A stretch of 64,000 bases of DNA from RPQJ01 sp963732415 (GCA_963732415.1 CAVSZK010000019.1:496001-560000), one strand, 5' to 3'. Shown: positions 1-11,103, counted from the first letter of the stretch. Made by a program: numbers and translations. The notes: generated by a model not told the origin, from the letters alone.

Positions 1-1250
1 ACCGCGATGTCGGTGAATCCGAAGTCGGCGTAGATGCTCTTCAGCAAGTCGCAGAATGCAACCGTCTCGGAGTTGATCTGGTCCTCGGTGCAGAAGATGT
101 GCGCGTCGTCCTGCGTGAATGCGCGCACGCGCATCAGGCCGTGCAGCGCGCCCGAGGGCTCGTTGCGGTGACAGGCGCCGAATTCCGCCATGCGCAGCGG
201 CAGGTCGCGATACGACTTGATGCCCTGCCGATAGATCAGCACGTGCCCCGGGCAGTTCATCGGCTTCACCGCCAGCGTGCGCCCTTCGGACTCCGCGATG
301 AACATGTTCGGAGCGTAGTTCTCCCAGTGGCCCGATTTCTCCCACAGACCGCGGTCGATCAACTGCGGGGTGCGGACCTCGACGTAGCCCGCGTCCGCGA
401 GCCGGCCGCGCACGTACTGCTCGATCGAACGCCACAGCGACCAGCCCTTCGGGTGCCAGAATACGCTGCCGACCGCCTCGTCCTGGGTGTGGAACAGCCC
501 AAGCTCGCGGCCGACGCGACGATGGTCACGCTTCTCGGCTTCCTCGAGGCGGGTGAGGTAGGCCTTCAGGCTCTTCTCATCGGTCCACGCAGTGCCGTAG
601 ATGCGCTGGAGCATCGCGTTCCTGGAGTCGCCGCGCCAGTACGCGCCGGCGACCTTCATCAACTTGAACGCGCCAAGCTTCCCGGTGCTCGGCACATGCG
701 GCCCGCGGCACAGGTCGAACCAGTCACCCTGCCCATAGAGGCTGATGTCCTCGTTCGCGGGGATGCTGGCGATGATCTCGGCCTTGTAGTGCTCGCCGAG
801 TTTCTTGAACGTCTCGACGGCCTCGTCACGCGGCATCACCCGGCGCTCGACCTTCAGGTCGGCCTTCACGAGTTCATGCATCTTCGCCTCGAACTTCTCG
901 AGATCCTCCGGCGTGAACGGCCGGCTGAATGCGAAGTCATAGTAGAACCCGTCATCGATCACCGGACCGATGGTCACCTGGGCGTCTGGATAGACCGCCT
1001 GCACGGCCTGCGCGAGCAGGTGCGCCGTCGAGTGGCGGATGATCTCCAGGCCTTCTGGATCCTTGCCGGTGACGATCGCGAGTGCTGCGTCGCAGTCGAT
1101 CACGAACGAAGTGTCGACCAGGCTGCCGTCCACTTTTCCAGCCAGGGCGGCCTTCGCCAGGCCGGGGCCGATGTCGGCCGCCACCTGCGCCACCGTGATC
1201 GGCTCGGCGTAGGTTCGCTGGCTGCCATCGGGCAGGGTAATGACGGGCAT
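1..1250 (-). CDS. thrS: Threonyl-tRNA synthetase, 5' part (gene runs off the left edge)
   Basis: Attaches threonine to tRNA-Thr in the cytoplasm. The first 416 codons are present; the C-terminal catalytic remainder and anticodon-binding domain lie outside the window. An N-terminal TGS domain (about residues 1-62) is followed by the editing domain with the HxxxH motif in HSTAHLL and the CRGPH motif. The class II core then begins, with the zinc-site segment KPMNCPGH and the stretch RNEPSGALHGLMRVR. The ATG at 1250-1248 gives the normal N-terminus MPVITLPDGS. A tRNA-Val gene lies 26 nt upstream on the same strand. In many gammaproteobacteria infC-rpmI-rplT follow thrS, which cannot be checked here. 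Confidence 0.97.
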   Translation of the reverse strand, partial: MPVITLPDGSQRTYAEPITVAQVAADIGPGLAKAALAGKVDGSLVDTSFVIDCDAALAIVTGKDPEGLEIIRHSTAHLLAQAVQAVYPDAQVTIGPVIDDGFYYDFAFSRPFTPEDLEKFEAKMHELVKADLKVERRVMPRDEAVETFKKLGEHYKAEIIASIPANEDISLYGQGDWFDLCRGPHVPSTGKLGAFKLMKVAGAYWRGDSRNAMLQRIYGTAWTDEKSLKAYLTRLEEAEKRDHRRVGRELGLFHTQDEAVGSVFWHPKGWSLWRSIEQYVRGRLADAGYVEVRTPQLIDRGLWEKSGHWENYAPNMFIAESEGRTLAVKPMNCPGHVLIYRQGIKSYRDLPLRMAEFGACHRNEPSGALHGLMRVRAFTQDDAHIFCTEDQINSETVAFCDLLKSIYADFGFTDIA

Positions 1251-1276
1251 GTTCGGATCCTTGGCAGGACAGGGTC

Positions 1277-1351
1277 TGGTGGGCGCACGTGGGATCGAAC
1301 CACGGACCCCTACCATGTCAAGGTAGTGCTCTACCGCTGAGCTATGCGCCC
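1277..1351 (-). tRNA. tRNA-Val (anticodon GAC)
   Basis: Complete cloverleaf on the minus strand. The acceptor arm GGGCGCA pairs with TGCGCCC, the D-stem is GCTC/GAGC, the anticodon stem is CTACC/GGTAG around loop TTGACAT (anticodon GAC), and the T-arm is CGTGG-TTCGATC-CCACG. The discriminator A is followed by a genomically encoded CCA. It reads valine GUC codons. It lies between uvrB and thrS, all on the same strand. Confidence 0.96.
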
Positions 1352-1407
1352 TCAAACGAGCCGCGAAGGATACCTGAGGGGCTGGCGGCGAGGCAAATGG
1401 CGCAAAC

Positions 1408-1452
1408 GGGGACATTCTCCTTTTTCCCGGGGCGAAAAAAGGAGAATGTCCC

Positions 1453-1453
<1 letters not shown>
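1408..1453. repeat. REP-like palindrome at the uvrB 3' end
   Basis: GGGGACATTCTCC plus a T-run is mirrored by an A-run plus GGAGAATGTCCCC, separated by a short GC-rich loop. The 13-nt arms are perfect. The right arm abuts the uvrB stop codon. It could act as a terminator for uvrB, since it has a T-run on both strands. From memory, similar GGGGACATTCTCC palindromes recur as REP-type elements in proteobacteria; that recollection was not checked. Confidence 0.7.
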
Positions 1454-3471
<2,018 letters not shown>

Positions 3472-3494
3472 GGGGTCCGCGGAGAATACCGCGT

Positions 3495-3523
3495 TTGGGA
3501 GGAACGCCAGATTACCCTAAAAT
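3495..3523 (+). promoter_or_regulatory. Candidate sigma70 promoter for the aminotransferase gene
   Basis: TTGGGA (3495-3500), a 17-nt spacer, then TAAAAT (3518-3523), 34 nt before the chosen TTG start. The -10 matches 5 of 6 and the -35 is weaker. It lies in the short divergent gap with uvrB. Confidence 0.45.
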
Positions 3524-3557
3524 AGCAGGCCCCTCCCGCCCCTCACGGAAGACTCAA

Positions 3558-4745
3558 TTGACACTGGTCCTCGCCGAACGCCTCAAGCGCGTCAAACCCT
3601 CGCCCACCGTCGCACTCACGGGCCGTGTGGCCAGGCTCAAGGCCGAAGGCCGCGACATCATCGGCCTCGGCGTCGGCGAGCCCGATTTCGATACGCCGGT
3701 GCACATCGCCGATGCGGGTGTCGATGCAATCCGCAAGGGCTTTACGCGTTACACGGCGGTCGAGGGAATTCCGGACCTCAAGGACGCCATCATCGCCAAG
3801 TTCCGGCGCGACAACGGCATTGAATACACGCGACCGCAGGTCCTGGTATCCACCGGCGCGAAGCAGACGATTTACAACCTGTTCATGGCGGTTATCGACC
3901 CGGGCGACGAGGTAATCATCCCGGCGCCGTACTGGGTGTCGTATCCCGACATGGCGTTGCTCGCCGAAGGCACGCCGATCACCCCCTACGCGGGCCCCGA
4001 GCAGGGCTACAAGATCACGCCAGCCCAGCTCGAAGCGGCGATCACGCCCAAGACCCGGCTATTCATGCTGAACAGCCCGTCAAACCCGACCGGCGCGGCC
4101 TATACCAGCGCGGAACTGCACGCGCTCGGCGCGGTGCTCCGCCGGCATCAGGACGTACTGATCGCCACGGACGACATGTATGAGCATATCTACTGGGCGA
4201 AGGAGCCGTTCGCCAGTTTCCTCACGGCCTGCCCCGACCTCTACGACCGTACGATCACAATCAACGGCGTTTCGAAGAGCTACGCGATGACCGGCTGGCG
4301 CATCGGCTACTGCGGCGGGCCGGCGACGATCGTCGAGGCGATGTCCATGATCCAGAGCCAGAGCACGTCGAACCCGTCCTCGATCGCGCAAAAGGCCGCG
4401 GTTGCGGCGCTCAACGGCGACCAGGCCTGCGTCGCCGAGATGAACCGCCATTTCAAGGCCCGGCACGACTTCTTCAATTCCGGTCTGAATGCGCTGCCCG
4501 GCGTCCGGGTACTGCCTGCCGCGGGGACCTTCTACGCCTTCTGCGACGTCTCGGAGGCCATCTCGAGCCACGGCCTGGCCGACGACCACGAGTTCGCCGA
4601 GCTGCTGCTGGACGAGGCCGGCGTCGCCGGGGTGCCCGGCACCGGATTCGGCGCGCCGGGCCATATCCGGTTCTCGTTCGCTGTCAGCATGGAAACGCTC
4701 GAGAAGGCGCTGGAGCGTATGGGCAAGCTCCTTCGCGAGGCTTGA
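3558..4745 (+). CDS. PLP-dependent class I/II aminotransferase (aspartate aminotransferase-like)
   Basis: A fold-type I PLP enzyme, probably transferring amino groups between aspartate (or related acids) and 2-oxoglutarate. From the TTG start it is 395 residues, a normal length for the 1-beta aspartate aminotransferase group. Visible are GVGEPDFDTP near residue 40, NSPSNPTGA (about 172-180), and the Schiff-base lysine in SKSYAMTGWR (Lys about 240) with the phosphate-binding Arg after it. The TTG at 3558 (MTLVLAERLKRV) is preferred: it follows GGAAGA and matches the usual N-terminus, while longer in-frame starts add unrelated residues. Substrate specificity is not resolved; prephenate or glutamate use is possible. 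Confidence 0.93.
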   Translation: MTLVLAERLKRVKPSPTVALTGRVARLKAEGRDIIGLGVGEPDFDTPVHIADAGVDAIRKGFTRYTAVEGIPDLKDAIIAKFRRDNGIEYTRPQVLVSTGAKQTIYNLFMAVIDPGDEVIIPAPYWVSYPDMALLAEGTPITPYAGPEQGYKITPAQLEAAITPKTRLFMLNSPSNPTGAAYTSAELHALGAVLRRHQDVLIATDDMYEHIYWAKEPFASFLTACPDLYDRTITINGVSKSYAMTGWRIGYCGGPATIVEAMSMIQSQSTSNPSSIAQKAAVAALNGDQACVAEMNRHFKARHDFFNSGLNALPGVRVLPAAGTFYAFCDVSEAISSHGLADDHEFAELLLDEAGVAGVPGTGFGAPGHIRFSFAVSMETLEKALERMGKLLREA

Positions 4746-4798
4746 CCGCCTTTCTTGACTAAAGCACCCTCAATCCGGAGAATCCTGCGCCCTCCAGT

Positions 4799-4873
4799 TC
4801 CGACATAGCTCAGCGGTAGAGCAGCTGACTGTTAATCAGCGGGTCCGTGGTTCGAATCCACGTGTCGGAGCCA
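4799..4873 (+). tRNA. tRNA-Asn (anticodon GTT)
   Basis: The acceptor TCCGACA pairs with TGTCGGA, the D-arm is GCTC/GAGC, the anticodon stem GCTGA/TCAGC encloses CTGTTAA (anticodon GTT), and the T-arm is CGTGG-TTCGAAT-CCACG. The discriminator G is followed by an encoded CCA. It stands alone between the aminotransferase gene and a convergent outer-membrane protein gene. Confidence 0.97.
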
Positions 4874-4999
4874 ATTCACGAGCCGCGCCAGGAGCGCTGC
4901 TGGCCTGCCTGGATATGCGCGTCCGCCCGACGGATGGCCAGCCCCAGCCGGGCAAAGCGCCCGCCGTGGCCGGAGAACCGGGCGCGGACCCCCCCAAGC

Positions 5000-5608
5000 C
5001 TAGAAGATGTACTGGATTCCCAACTGGGTCGCGACGATCCCGATGTCGTAGGTGCCGTAATAGGCGTCTTCCTCGAACGCATACGCGTCCGTCTGCAGGC
5101 TGATGCCCAGGTGAGGGCTCGGGTAGAACCGCACACCCAGTCCGGCGCTTCCGACGGTCTGGTTGTCATCGCCGCAGCAGTCGGCATCCAGTTTCAAGCT
5201 GCCGATGCCGAGTTGCCCGAACATCTCCCAGCCGCTCTTCCCGAATGGAATGATGCCTACCACGTGCGCCGAGAGCGCGGTGGCATCGAAATCCTCTTTC
5301 TGGCCGAAGAACGGATCCTTGATGCTGTAGCTTCCGAGGTATGAAATGCGCCCTTCGACCGACAGGTACCTGAAGAACTTGTAGCCGGCGAATGCGGCGT
5401 AACCAACACCGGAATCGTCGAACTTATAGCCGTTGAAGAGGCCGTCGTCATCGAAATTCGTAGCGCCAACCATGCCACCGGCGTAGAAGCCACCAGCTTC
5501 CTGTTCAGCGGCGATTGCGCATCCACTTGCGAACAGTAACGAGCAGGCGATCAGCGCGGCCCGGCCCTGGGTCCCGATGCACGAACGGGGTGACCTTGTT
5601 GCTTCCAT
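5000..5608 (-). CDS. Small outer-membrane beta-barrel protein
   Basis: A 202-residue exported protein of the OmpA/OmpW-like eight-stranded porin-fold type. An N-terminal signal (hydrophobic stretch about residues 17-33, ending in CAIAAEQ) is followed by alternating amphipathic strands rich in Gly and aromatics (GGFYAGGMVG, YAAFAGYKFF, LGISLQTDAY). The chain ends in aromatic Phe (GIQYIF), the typical barrel-assembly signal. The ATG at 5608 gives the signal peptide; longer in-frame reading upstream lacks one. A Cys in ASGC makes a lipoprotein signal conceivable, but position -3 is Ala. Specific function unknown. A promoter was not identified. Confidence 0.8.
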   Translation of the reverse strand: MEATRSPRSCIGTQGRAALIACSLLFASGCAIAAEQEAGGFYAGGMVGATNFDDDGLFNGYKFDDSGVGYAAFAGYKFFRYLSVEGRISYLGSYSIKDPFFGQKEDFDATALSAHVVGIIPFGKSGWEMFGQLGIGSLKLDADCCGDDNQTVGSAGLGVRFYPSPHLGISLQTDAYAFEEDAYYGTYDIGIVATQLGIQYIF

Positions 5609-5754
5609 GACGTCCAGTCTCCTTGGATGACGATGCCTGGCTTGATGTACCGTCAGGCGCTGCTGAAGGCTATCGAGCCGGATTCCCAGATCAATAAGTA
5701 GAGACCGGTGGCTCCACGCCGACGCGTATCCCGGCCACCGGCCTGGAGCAGGAA

Positions 5755-6792
5755 TCAGGCATTGTCCCTTTCCGCTGCCTCGGACCCTGCCCGAAGCCTG
5801 GCCGACGGCGCGCTGGCCAGGCTGCTCGTCCCGGGCCGCGTGGGCTCGGTCCGCGCTGGGATCAGCAGCGAGAGCACCATCGTCGCCACCAGGATCAGCG
5901 CCGTCCCCCCGAGCGACCATCCGACCGGAACCTTGTAGATGCCCGCCACCAGCATCTTGGTGCCTATCAGCCCGAGGATCAGTGCGAGTCCGTACGAGAG
6001 CAGGTGGAACTTCTCGTGCATGTTGGCCAGCAGGAAATACATGGCGCGCAGGCCGAGAATCGCGAACACGTTCGATGTAAGCACGATGAACGGGTCGAGC
6101 GTGATCGCGAAGATCGCCGGAATCGAATCCACGGCGAATATGACGTCTACGACGCCGATCATCACGATCACCACGAACAGCGGGGTCGCCATCCGCACGC
6201 CATCCCGGACCGTGAAGAACTTCTCGCCGTCGAAGGTCGGCGAAATCTTCATCCGCCTGTGGATCCATTTCAGCACCGGGTTGCCGGCCAGGTCGGGCTC
6301 CTGCCCTGCGGCCCACCACATCTTGACACCGGTCAACAGCAGAAATGCGCCAAAAACATACAGCAGCCAGTGGAAATGTTGCAGCAGCCAGGAGCCAACC
6401 AGGATCAGGATCGCTCGCAGCACGATCGCGCCCAGGATGCCGATCATCAGCACCCGCTTCTGGAATTCGGCGGGTACCTTGAAGTAGGTGAACACCATCA
6501 GGAACACGAAGATGTTGTCCACCGCGAGTGCCTTCTCGACCAGGTACCCGGTGATGAACTCGAGCGCCTTGGTGTTGGCGAACTCGAGGCCCTGGGCATC
6601 GCGCAGCCTCGACCACAGCCAGGCGACGAACACGAAAGAGACCAGTATCCAGACGATCGACCAGACCGCCGCCTCCCGCATTCCGACGCGATGCGCGCCC
6701 TGGCTGCGCATGGCTGCAAAGTCGACGACCAGCGCCACCAGCACGAACGCAACGAAGATTCCCCACATCATCGGGGTGCCGATGCCTGTCAT
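5755..6792 (-). CDS. TerC/Alx family integral membrane protein
   Basis: A 345-residue inner-membrane protein with about nine transmembrane helices. It is of the TerC family, linked in other bacteria to metal (manganese) efflux or to inserting metal into exported proteins. The family motif ALAVDNIFVFLM is present, as is the second acidic motif VIFAVDSIPAIFAI; these membrane-embedded Asp residues are characteristic. The C-terminal 35 residues are an Ala/Arg/Ser-rich tail. The start overlaps the gabT stop as ATGA, so it is translated with gabT. This leaves no room for the pH- or Mn-sensing leader RNA that precedes E. coli alx. Confidence 0.92.
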   Translation of the reverse strand: MTGIGTPMMWGIFVAFVLVALVVDFAAMRSQGAHRVGMREAAVWSIVWILVSFVFVAWLWSRLRDAQGLEFANTKALEFITGYLVEKALAVDNIFVFLMVFTYFKVPAEFQKRVLMIGILGAIVLRAILILVGSWLLQHFHWLLYVFGAFLLLTGVKMWWAAGQEPDLAGNPVLKWIHRRMKISPTFDGEKFFTVRDGVRMATPLFVVIVMIGVVDVIFAVDSIPAIFAITLDPFIVLTSNVFAILGLRAMYFLLANMHEKFHLLSYGLALILGLIGTKMLVAGIYKVPVGWSLGGTALILVATMVLSLLIPARTEPTRPGTSSLASAPSARLRAGSEAAERDNA

Positions 6793-8093
6793 GTGTTGGC
6801 CGCCTTCACTTCGGCAGCCCCCAGCTCACGCAACGCTTGCGACAAGATGCCCATTCCTTCACTGACGATCGCGTCCGACGCGGTCAACGGTACCAGCAGG
6901 CGGATCACGTTGCCGTAGATTCCGCAGGAGAGCAATACCAGCCCCTTCTCCGCCGCACGCTTCGTCAGTGCCTTGGCCAGGTCGGCATCCGGCGAATGTG
7001 GATCGCGATTCCTGACCAGTTCCATTGCGACCATGGCACCGAGGCTGCGCACCTCGCCGATCGCAGGGATCTCAAGGGCAAGATTACGCAGGACACCGAC
7101 CATGAACTCACCGATTACCACGGCGCGTCCGCAGAGGTCTTCCTGCTCGATCACCTCCAGCACGGCGAGGCCGGCGGCACAGGCGATCGGCGAGCCCGCG
7201 TAGGTACCGCCGAGTCCGCCCGGGCCCGGGGCGTCCATGATCTCGGCCTTCCCGACCACGGCCGCCAGCGGAAATCCCCCGGCCAGGCTCTTGGCCATCG
7301 TCATCAGGTCGGGCTCAACGCCGGAGTGCTCGATCGCGAACATGCGGCCGGTACGCGCGAAGCCGGTCTGGATCTCATCGACCACGAGCACGATGCCGTG
7401 CTTGTCGCAGAGCCTGCGCAGCGCCTGCAGGAACGCAGGCGGCGCGACATAGAAACCGCCCTCACCGAGCACCGGCTCGATGACGATCGCCGCGACGCGC
7501 GCGGGTTCGATGTCGTTCTTGAAGATGTATTCGAGCGCCGCAAGGCTGTCGTCGACACTGATGCCATGGTAGGCGACCGGGAACGGTGCGTGATAGACCT
7601 CGGCCGGGAACGGGCCGAACCCGGCCTTGTACGGCACGACCTTGCCGGTGAGCGCCATCGCCATGAACGTGCGCCCGTGGAACCCGCCGCCGAACGCGAT
7701 CACCCCGGCGCGGCCGGTGTGCGCCCGGGCGATCTTGATGCAGTTCTCGACCGCTTCCGCCCCGGTAGTCACGAAGATCGCCTTCTTCGGCGACGGCCCA
7801 GGTGCCAGGTGGATCAGCTTTTCGGCCAGCGCCACCGCGGACTCGTACGGCGTGATCATCAGGCACGTGTGGCTGAATGCATCGAGCTGCTTCGCCACTG
7901 CGTCCTGTACCTTCGGGTGCAGGTGTCCGGTGTTCAGTACCGCGATACCTGCGGCGAAGTCGATGTATCGCCTGCCTTCCACGTCCCACATCTCGGCGTT
8001 GCGCGCGCGCTCGATGTACACAGGCAGCTGGTTGCCGAGTCCGCGTGCAAAGGCAGCATCGCGACGCTGCTGCAGGTCCTGGTTGCGCGACAT
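6789..8093 (-). CDS. gabT: 4-aminobutyrate aminotransferase (class III)
   Basis: Converts GABA and 2-oxoglutarate to succinic semialdehyde and glutamate; PLP-dependent. At 434 residues it is full length. Visible are the PLP-binding TTGAEAVENCIK (about 109-120), the aromatic-stack region GGGFHGRT, the catalytic VVDEIQTGFARTG (Asp about 239), and the Schiff-base lysine in MAKSLAGGFP (Lys268). Related 5-aminovalerate transaminase activity is possible. The gene lies 35 nt after galU and its stop overlaps the start of terC by 4 nt. No gabD (succinate-semialdehyde dehydrogenase) is adjacent. Confidence 0.93.
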   Translation of the reverse strand: MSRNQDLQQRRDAAFARGLGNQLPVYIERARNAEMWDVEGRRYIDFAAGIAVLNTGHLHPKVQDAVAKQLDAFSHTCLMITPYESAVALAEKLIHLAPGPSPKKAIFVTTGAEAVENCIKIARAHTGRAGVIAFGGGFHGRTFMAMALTGKVVPYKAGFGPFPAEVYHAPFPVAYHGISVDDSLAALEYIFKNDIEPARVAAIVIEPVLGEGGFYVAPPAFLQALRRLCDKHGIVLVVDEIQTGFARTGRMFAIEHSGVEPDLMTMAKSLAGGFPLAAVVGKAEIMDAPGPGGLGGTYAGSPIACAAGLAVLEVIEQEDLCGRAVVIGEFMVGVLRNLALEIPAIGEVRSLGAMVAMELVRNRDPHSPDADLAKALTKRAAEKGLVLLSCGIYGNVIRLLVPLTASDAIVSEGMGILSQALRELGAAEVKAANT

Positions 8094-8128
8094 GATTTCT
8101 CCGGAATATACGGACTGACCGGGCCGAC

Positions 8129-9013
8129 TCAGCCGGAACGACGCCTGGCTGCAAGCCTGTCGAGATAACCGGCGAACTGTTCACCAACACCGGGGTGCTT
8201 CAGCGCGAGTTCGACCGTCGCTTCCAGGTAGCCGAGCTTCGAGCCGCAATCGTAGCGGCGACCCTCGAACGCATACGCATACACCGGCTCGTCGGCGATC
8301 AATGCCGCGATGCCGTCGGTGAGTTGTATTTCACCGCCGGCACCGCGACCGGTAGTCTCGAGCTTGTTGTAGATCGCCGGTGTGAGCAGGTAGCGGCCCA
8401 CCACCGCGAGCGTCGAAGGCGCGTCCGCCGGCTTCGGCTTCTCGACGATGCGCTCGACGCGCGACAGCCGCCCTTCGACCGGCGTAACGGCAACGATACC
8501 GTACTTGTCGGTCTGGTCACGCTCGACGGTTTCGACGCCGAGCACGCTCGCCGGCCGGCCGTCCAACGCCTTCGCCATCTGCCCCAGGCAAGGTTCAGCG
8601 GCGTCGATCAGGTCGTCGGCCAGGTGGACGAAGAATGGCTCGTCACCCACCGCCGGACGGGAGCACAGCACGGCGTGGCCAAGCCCCAGCGGTGCCGGCT
8701 GACGGATGTAGATGCAACACGCATATGACGGCACGATTCCGCGCACGGCGTCGAGCAGGTCCTGCTTATCCTGCGCCTCGAGGGCCTTCTCGAGCTCGTG
8801 GTCCGTGTCGAAGTGATCCTCGATCGCACGCTTGCTGGACCCGGTAATGAACACCAGCTTTTCTGCACCGGCCGCGAGCGCCTCTTCAGCGGCGTACTGG
8901 ATCAACGGCTTGTCCACGATAGGCAGCATTTCCTTCGGGCTCGCCTTGGTTGCCGGCAGGAAGCGTGTCCCGCGGCCGGCGACTGGAAAAACTGCCGTCC
9001 TGATTCTCGCCAT
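8129..9013 (-). CDS. galU: UTP-glucose-1-phosphate uridylyltransferase
   Basis: Makes UDP-glucose for LPS, exopolysaccharide and galactose metabolism. It has 294 residues. The nucleotidyltransferase signature VAGRGTRFLPATKASPKEML (about 11-30) and the sugar-binding IVEKPKP are present. The ATG at 9013 gives the standard N-terminus MARIRTAVFPVAG; longer in-frame extension is not homologous. It is followed by gabT on the same strand. Confidence 0.97.
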   Translation of the reverse strand: MARIRTAVFPVAGRGTRFLPATKASPKEMLPIVDKPLIQYAAEEALAAGAEKLVFITGSSKRAIEDHFDTDHELEKALEAQDKQDLLDAVRGIVPSYACCIYIRQPAPLGLGHAVLCSRPAVGDEPFFVHLADDLIDAAEPCLGQMAKALDGRPASVLGVETVERDQTDKYGIVAVTPVEGRLSRVERIVEKPKPADAPSTLAVVGRYLLTPAIYNKLETTGRGAGGEIQLTDGIAALIADEPVYAYAFEGRRYDCGSKLGYLEATVELALKHPGVGEQFAGYLDRLAARRRSG

Positions 9014-9128
9014 GCGCACTACCTGCTGATTCACCCCGGGCCGGTGAATGATAGCGGATCGCGGCCCCGGCTCCACGCTGCGCGACGCGGTGACCGGTTC
9101 CGACACCCGGCCACCGCGCCGCAGCACG

Positions 9129-9446
9129 TCAGGAACCGCCCGCGGCCTTCTTGCCCGCAGCCTTCTGCTCCGGCGCCGCCGACCCGACCCGGATGTTGTC
9201 GCGGTTCTGGTCGAACACTTTTGCACCGATGCCCTGCACCTTCAGCAGGTCTTCGGGACTCTTGTACGGCCCGTTCTTCTGGCGATACTCGACGATGGCC
9301 TGGGCCTTGGCAGGACCGATGCCCTCGAGTTCGCGCGCCAGCGTGCCCGCATCCGCCGAATTGATATTGACTGGGCCACCCAATGCGACCATTGGGACCA
9401 GGCTCGCGATCAGCGCCCGGACCGCTGTCCGGTATCCCTGTTTCAT
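9129..9446 (-). CDS. Secreted ComEA-like helix-hairpin-helix protein
   Basis: A 105-residue protein with an N-terminal signal peptide (about residues 1-23) followed by a ComEA-type double helix-hairpin-helix: VNINSADAGTLARELEGIG, then LLKVQGIGAKVFDQNRDNI. In competence systems this domain binds incoming double-stranded DNA in the periplasm; many short gammaproteobacterial versions have no demonstrated role. The ATG at 9446 is chosen because AAGGAGG stands 5 nt upstream. The Ala/Gly/Lys-rich tail is probably disordered. Confidence 0.9.
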   Translation of the reverse strand: MKQGYRTAVRALIASLVPMVALGGPVNINSADAGTLARELEGIGPAKAQAIVEYRQKNGPYKSPEDLLKVQGIGAKVFDQNRDNIRVGSAAPEQKAAGKKAAGGS

Positions 9447-9564
9447 GACTGCCTCCTTGGCTTCCACACGCCGCAGGCCCGGAATGGGTGCGGTCGATGT
9501 AAACGTAAAGGAAGGCCGGCCCTTTCGCGCGCCGAGATCCAGGCGTGTTCACGCAGAAATGCGT

Positions 9565-10749
9565 TCAGTCAGGCGGGGACCCGGGACGAGCGGCACGTGG
9601 CAGGAACTCGAGCGCGGCAATCGCGCGCTGGGTGTCCCAGGACCTGCAGCCCGGGCACTGCCAGAGGAAGGTCGAGCTGTCGATGCCGCAGACACTGCAT
9701 CGGTAGCGCGCGTGGCGCAGCACTACATTGCGAAGCGCGCCGGCAACCGAGAGCAACTGGGCCGGGCCGGGCTCGGCACCTGGCGGAAGCAGCGCGCTGG
9801 AGAGATCGTGAAGGTCACTGTCGGTTGAGAGCAGTTCCTTTACGCAATCCAGGATGACCGGGTTGTCGTAGTAACCGCTCACGATTGCCGCGTAGGCGAT
9901 CTCGGACCGGTTGCCGACACCGTTGCGCATCAGCTCGCGCAACGACTCATCGAACATGTCCGGGTCCCCAGCCTGTCGCGCGGCCTCGGCCAGGCGTGGC
10001 AGCACCAGCGGCAGCAAGTGGAAGTCGAGCCGCACGACACGCCGGTAGAGCTGCACTGCGAGAATGGGGTCGCCCTGCATGCGGGCCACGTCGCCGCGCA
10101 GGATGGATACGCGTCCCGACTCCTTCTGCTCGCGCCTCGCGGTGCGCAGGAGCGCGCGCGCCTGGTCCAGGTCACGCTGCCCGATGGCCGCCTCGGCGAG
10201 TTCGCACCAATGGTGCGCTGCCGCGCCTGGCTGGCCCGGTACGCCGACGGCGCGCAGCCGCGCGTGCATGGCTGCTGCCTGCGCCCAGTCATGCTGCAGT
10301 TCGCTGATGCGCACCAGGTGCGTGAGCGCCACCGCCGGCTCGATGCCGTCCTCCGCAAGCTGCAGGAAAATCTTCTCCGCGCGGTCATAAAGGCCCGCCC
10401 GGAAGTAGTCGCGTGCCAGTTCCATCAGGGCGGCATCGCGGTGGCGCGGATCCAGCCCGGCGCGCCCGACGATGTGCTCGTGGACCCGGATGGCGCGGTC
10501 GACCTCGCCTCGCCGTCGGTAGAGGCTGCCGAGCGCGAAATGCGTGTCGATCGTCTCGTCGTCACTCGCCGCGAGCCCGAGGAACACCTCGAGCGCCCGG
10601 TCGGGCTTGTCGTCGAGCAGGTAGCGCACGCCTTCCAGGTATCGCTCCCGTCGGCGAGCGCGCCGACGGCGCCGGTACTCCGCATACGCTGCGGTCGTGC
10701 CCCAGCCGGTGGCGAGCGTACCAGTGAATACCATCCAGAACGTGTTCAC
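9565..10749 (-). CDS. lapB: Lipopolysaccharide assembly protein B (TPR protein)
   Basis: LapB (YciM) is an inner-membrane-anchored TPR protein that directs FtsH proteolysis of LpxC, so balancing LPS and phospholipid synthesis. It has 394 residues: one N-terminal transmembrane helix (about 3-22), a basic RRRRRARRR stretch, about nine TPR-like helical pairs, and a C-terminal rubredoxin-like metal knuckle CSVCG...CPGC (about 351-368). The GTG start at 10749 lies 4 nt after the lapA stop and gives the expected anchor. Confidence 0.95.
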   Translation of the reverse strand: MNTFWMVFTGTLATGWGTTAAYAEYRRRRRARRRERYLEGVRYLLDDKPDRALEVFLGLAASDDETIDTHFALGSLYRRRGEVDRAIRVHEHIVGRAGLDPRHRDAALMELARDYFRAGLYDRAEKIFLQLAEDGIEPAVALTHLVRISELQHDWAQAAAMHARLRAVGVPGQPGAAAHHWCELAEAAIGQRDLDQARALLRTARREQKESGRVSILRGDVARMQGDPILAVQLYRRVVRLDFHLLPLVLPRLAEAARQAGDPDMFDESLRELMRNGVGNRSEIAYAAIVSGYYDNPVILDCVKELLSTDSDLHDLSSALLPPGAEPGPAQLLSVAGALRNVVLRHARYRCSVCGIDSSTFLWQCPGCRSWDTQRAIAALEFLPRAARPGSPPD

Positions 10750-10753
10750 GGGT

Positions 10754-11044
10754 TCAACCGGCTTCCGGAGGATCTTCCGACCGCGGCTGGCGCGCTTCGG
10801 CCAGCCGCAGCGCCTCGCGCAGGCGTCCACGCTCGGCCAGCAGGCGCGCGATCCAGTTGGATCGCCACAGCGCGCCGCCGAGGAAGCCTGCGGAGAATGC
10901 AATCAGCAATGCCAGCCCCGAGGAGACCTCGAAGCGCACCATCGCCAGGTCAACGGCAAAACGCTGCTGGTTCAAGGCGGTGAAAATCACCGCCAGGACG
11001 ACGAGCAGGACGATGGCGATTAGTAAGGCGATTCGCCGCAGCAT
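10754..11044 (-). CDS. lapA: Lipopolysaccharide assembly protein A domain protein
   Basis: A 96-residue inner-membrane protein with two transmembrane helices (about 4-20 and 40-60) and a cytoplasmic coiled-coil-prone tail. It is of the LapA (YciS) family that partners LapB. The LNQQRFAVDLAMVRFEV loop between the helices is typical. It sits directly upstream of lapB and downstream of ihfB, the conserved order. Confidence 0.93.
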   Translation of the reverse strand: MLRRIALLIAIVLLVVLAVIFTALNQQRFAVDLAMVRFEVSSGLALLIAFSAGFLGGALWRSNWIARLLAERGRLREALRLAEARQPRSEDPPEAG

Positions 11045-11103
11045 CTTCTATCGAACGAAAGAGTGGCTGTCGGCAGTCTAGCACCCGGACGGGTGCAATC
11101 CGG

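Noticed and set aside
6789..6800. PRE/yybP-type riboswitch before terC
   Set aside because: terC begins inside the end of gabT, so there is no leader in which such an RNA could fold.
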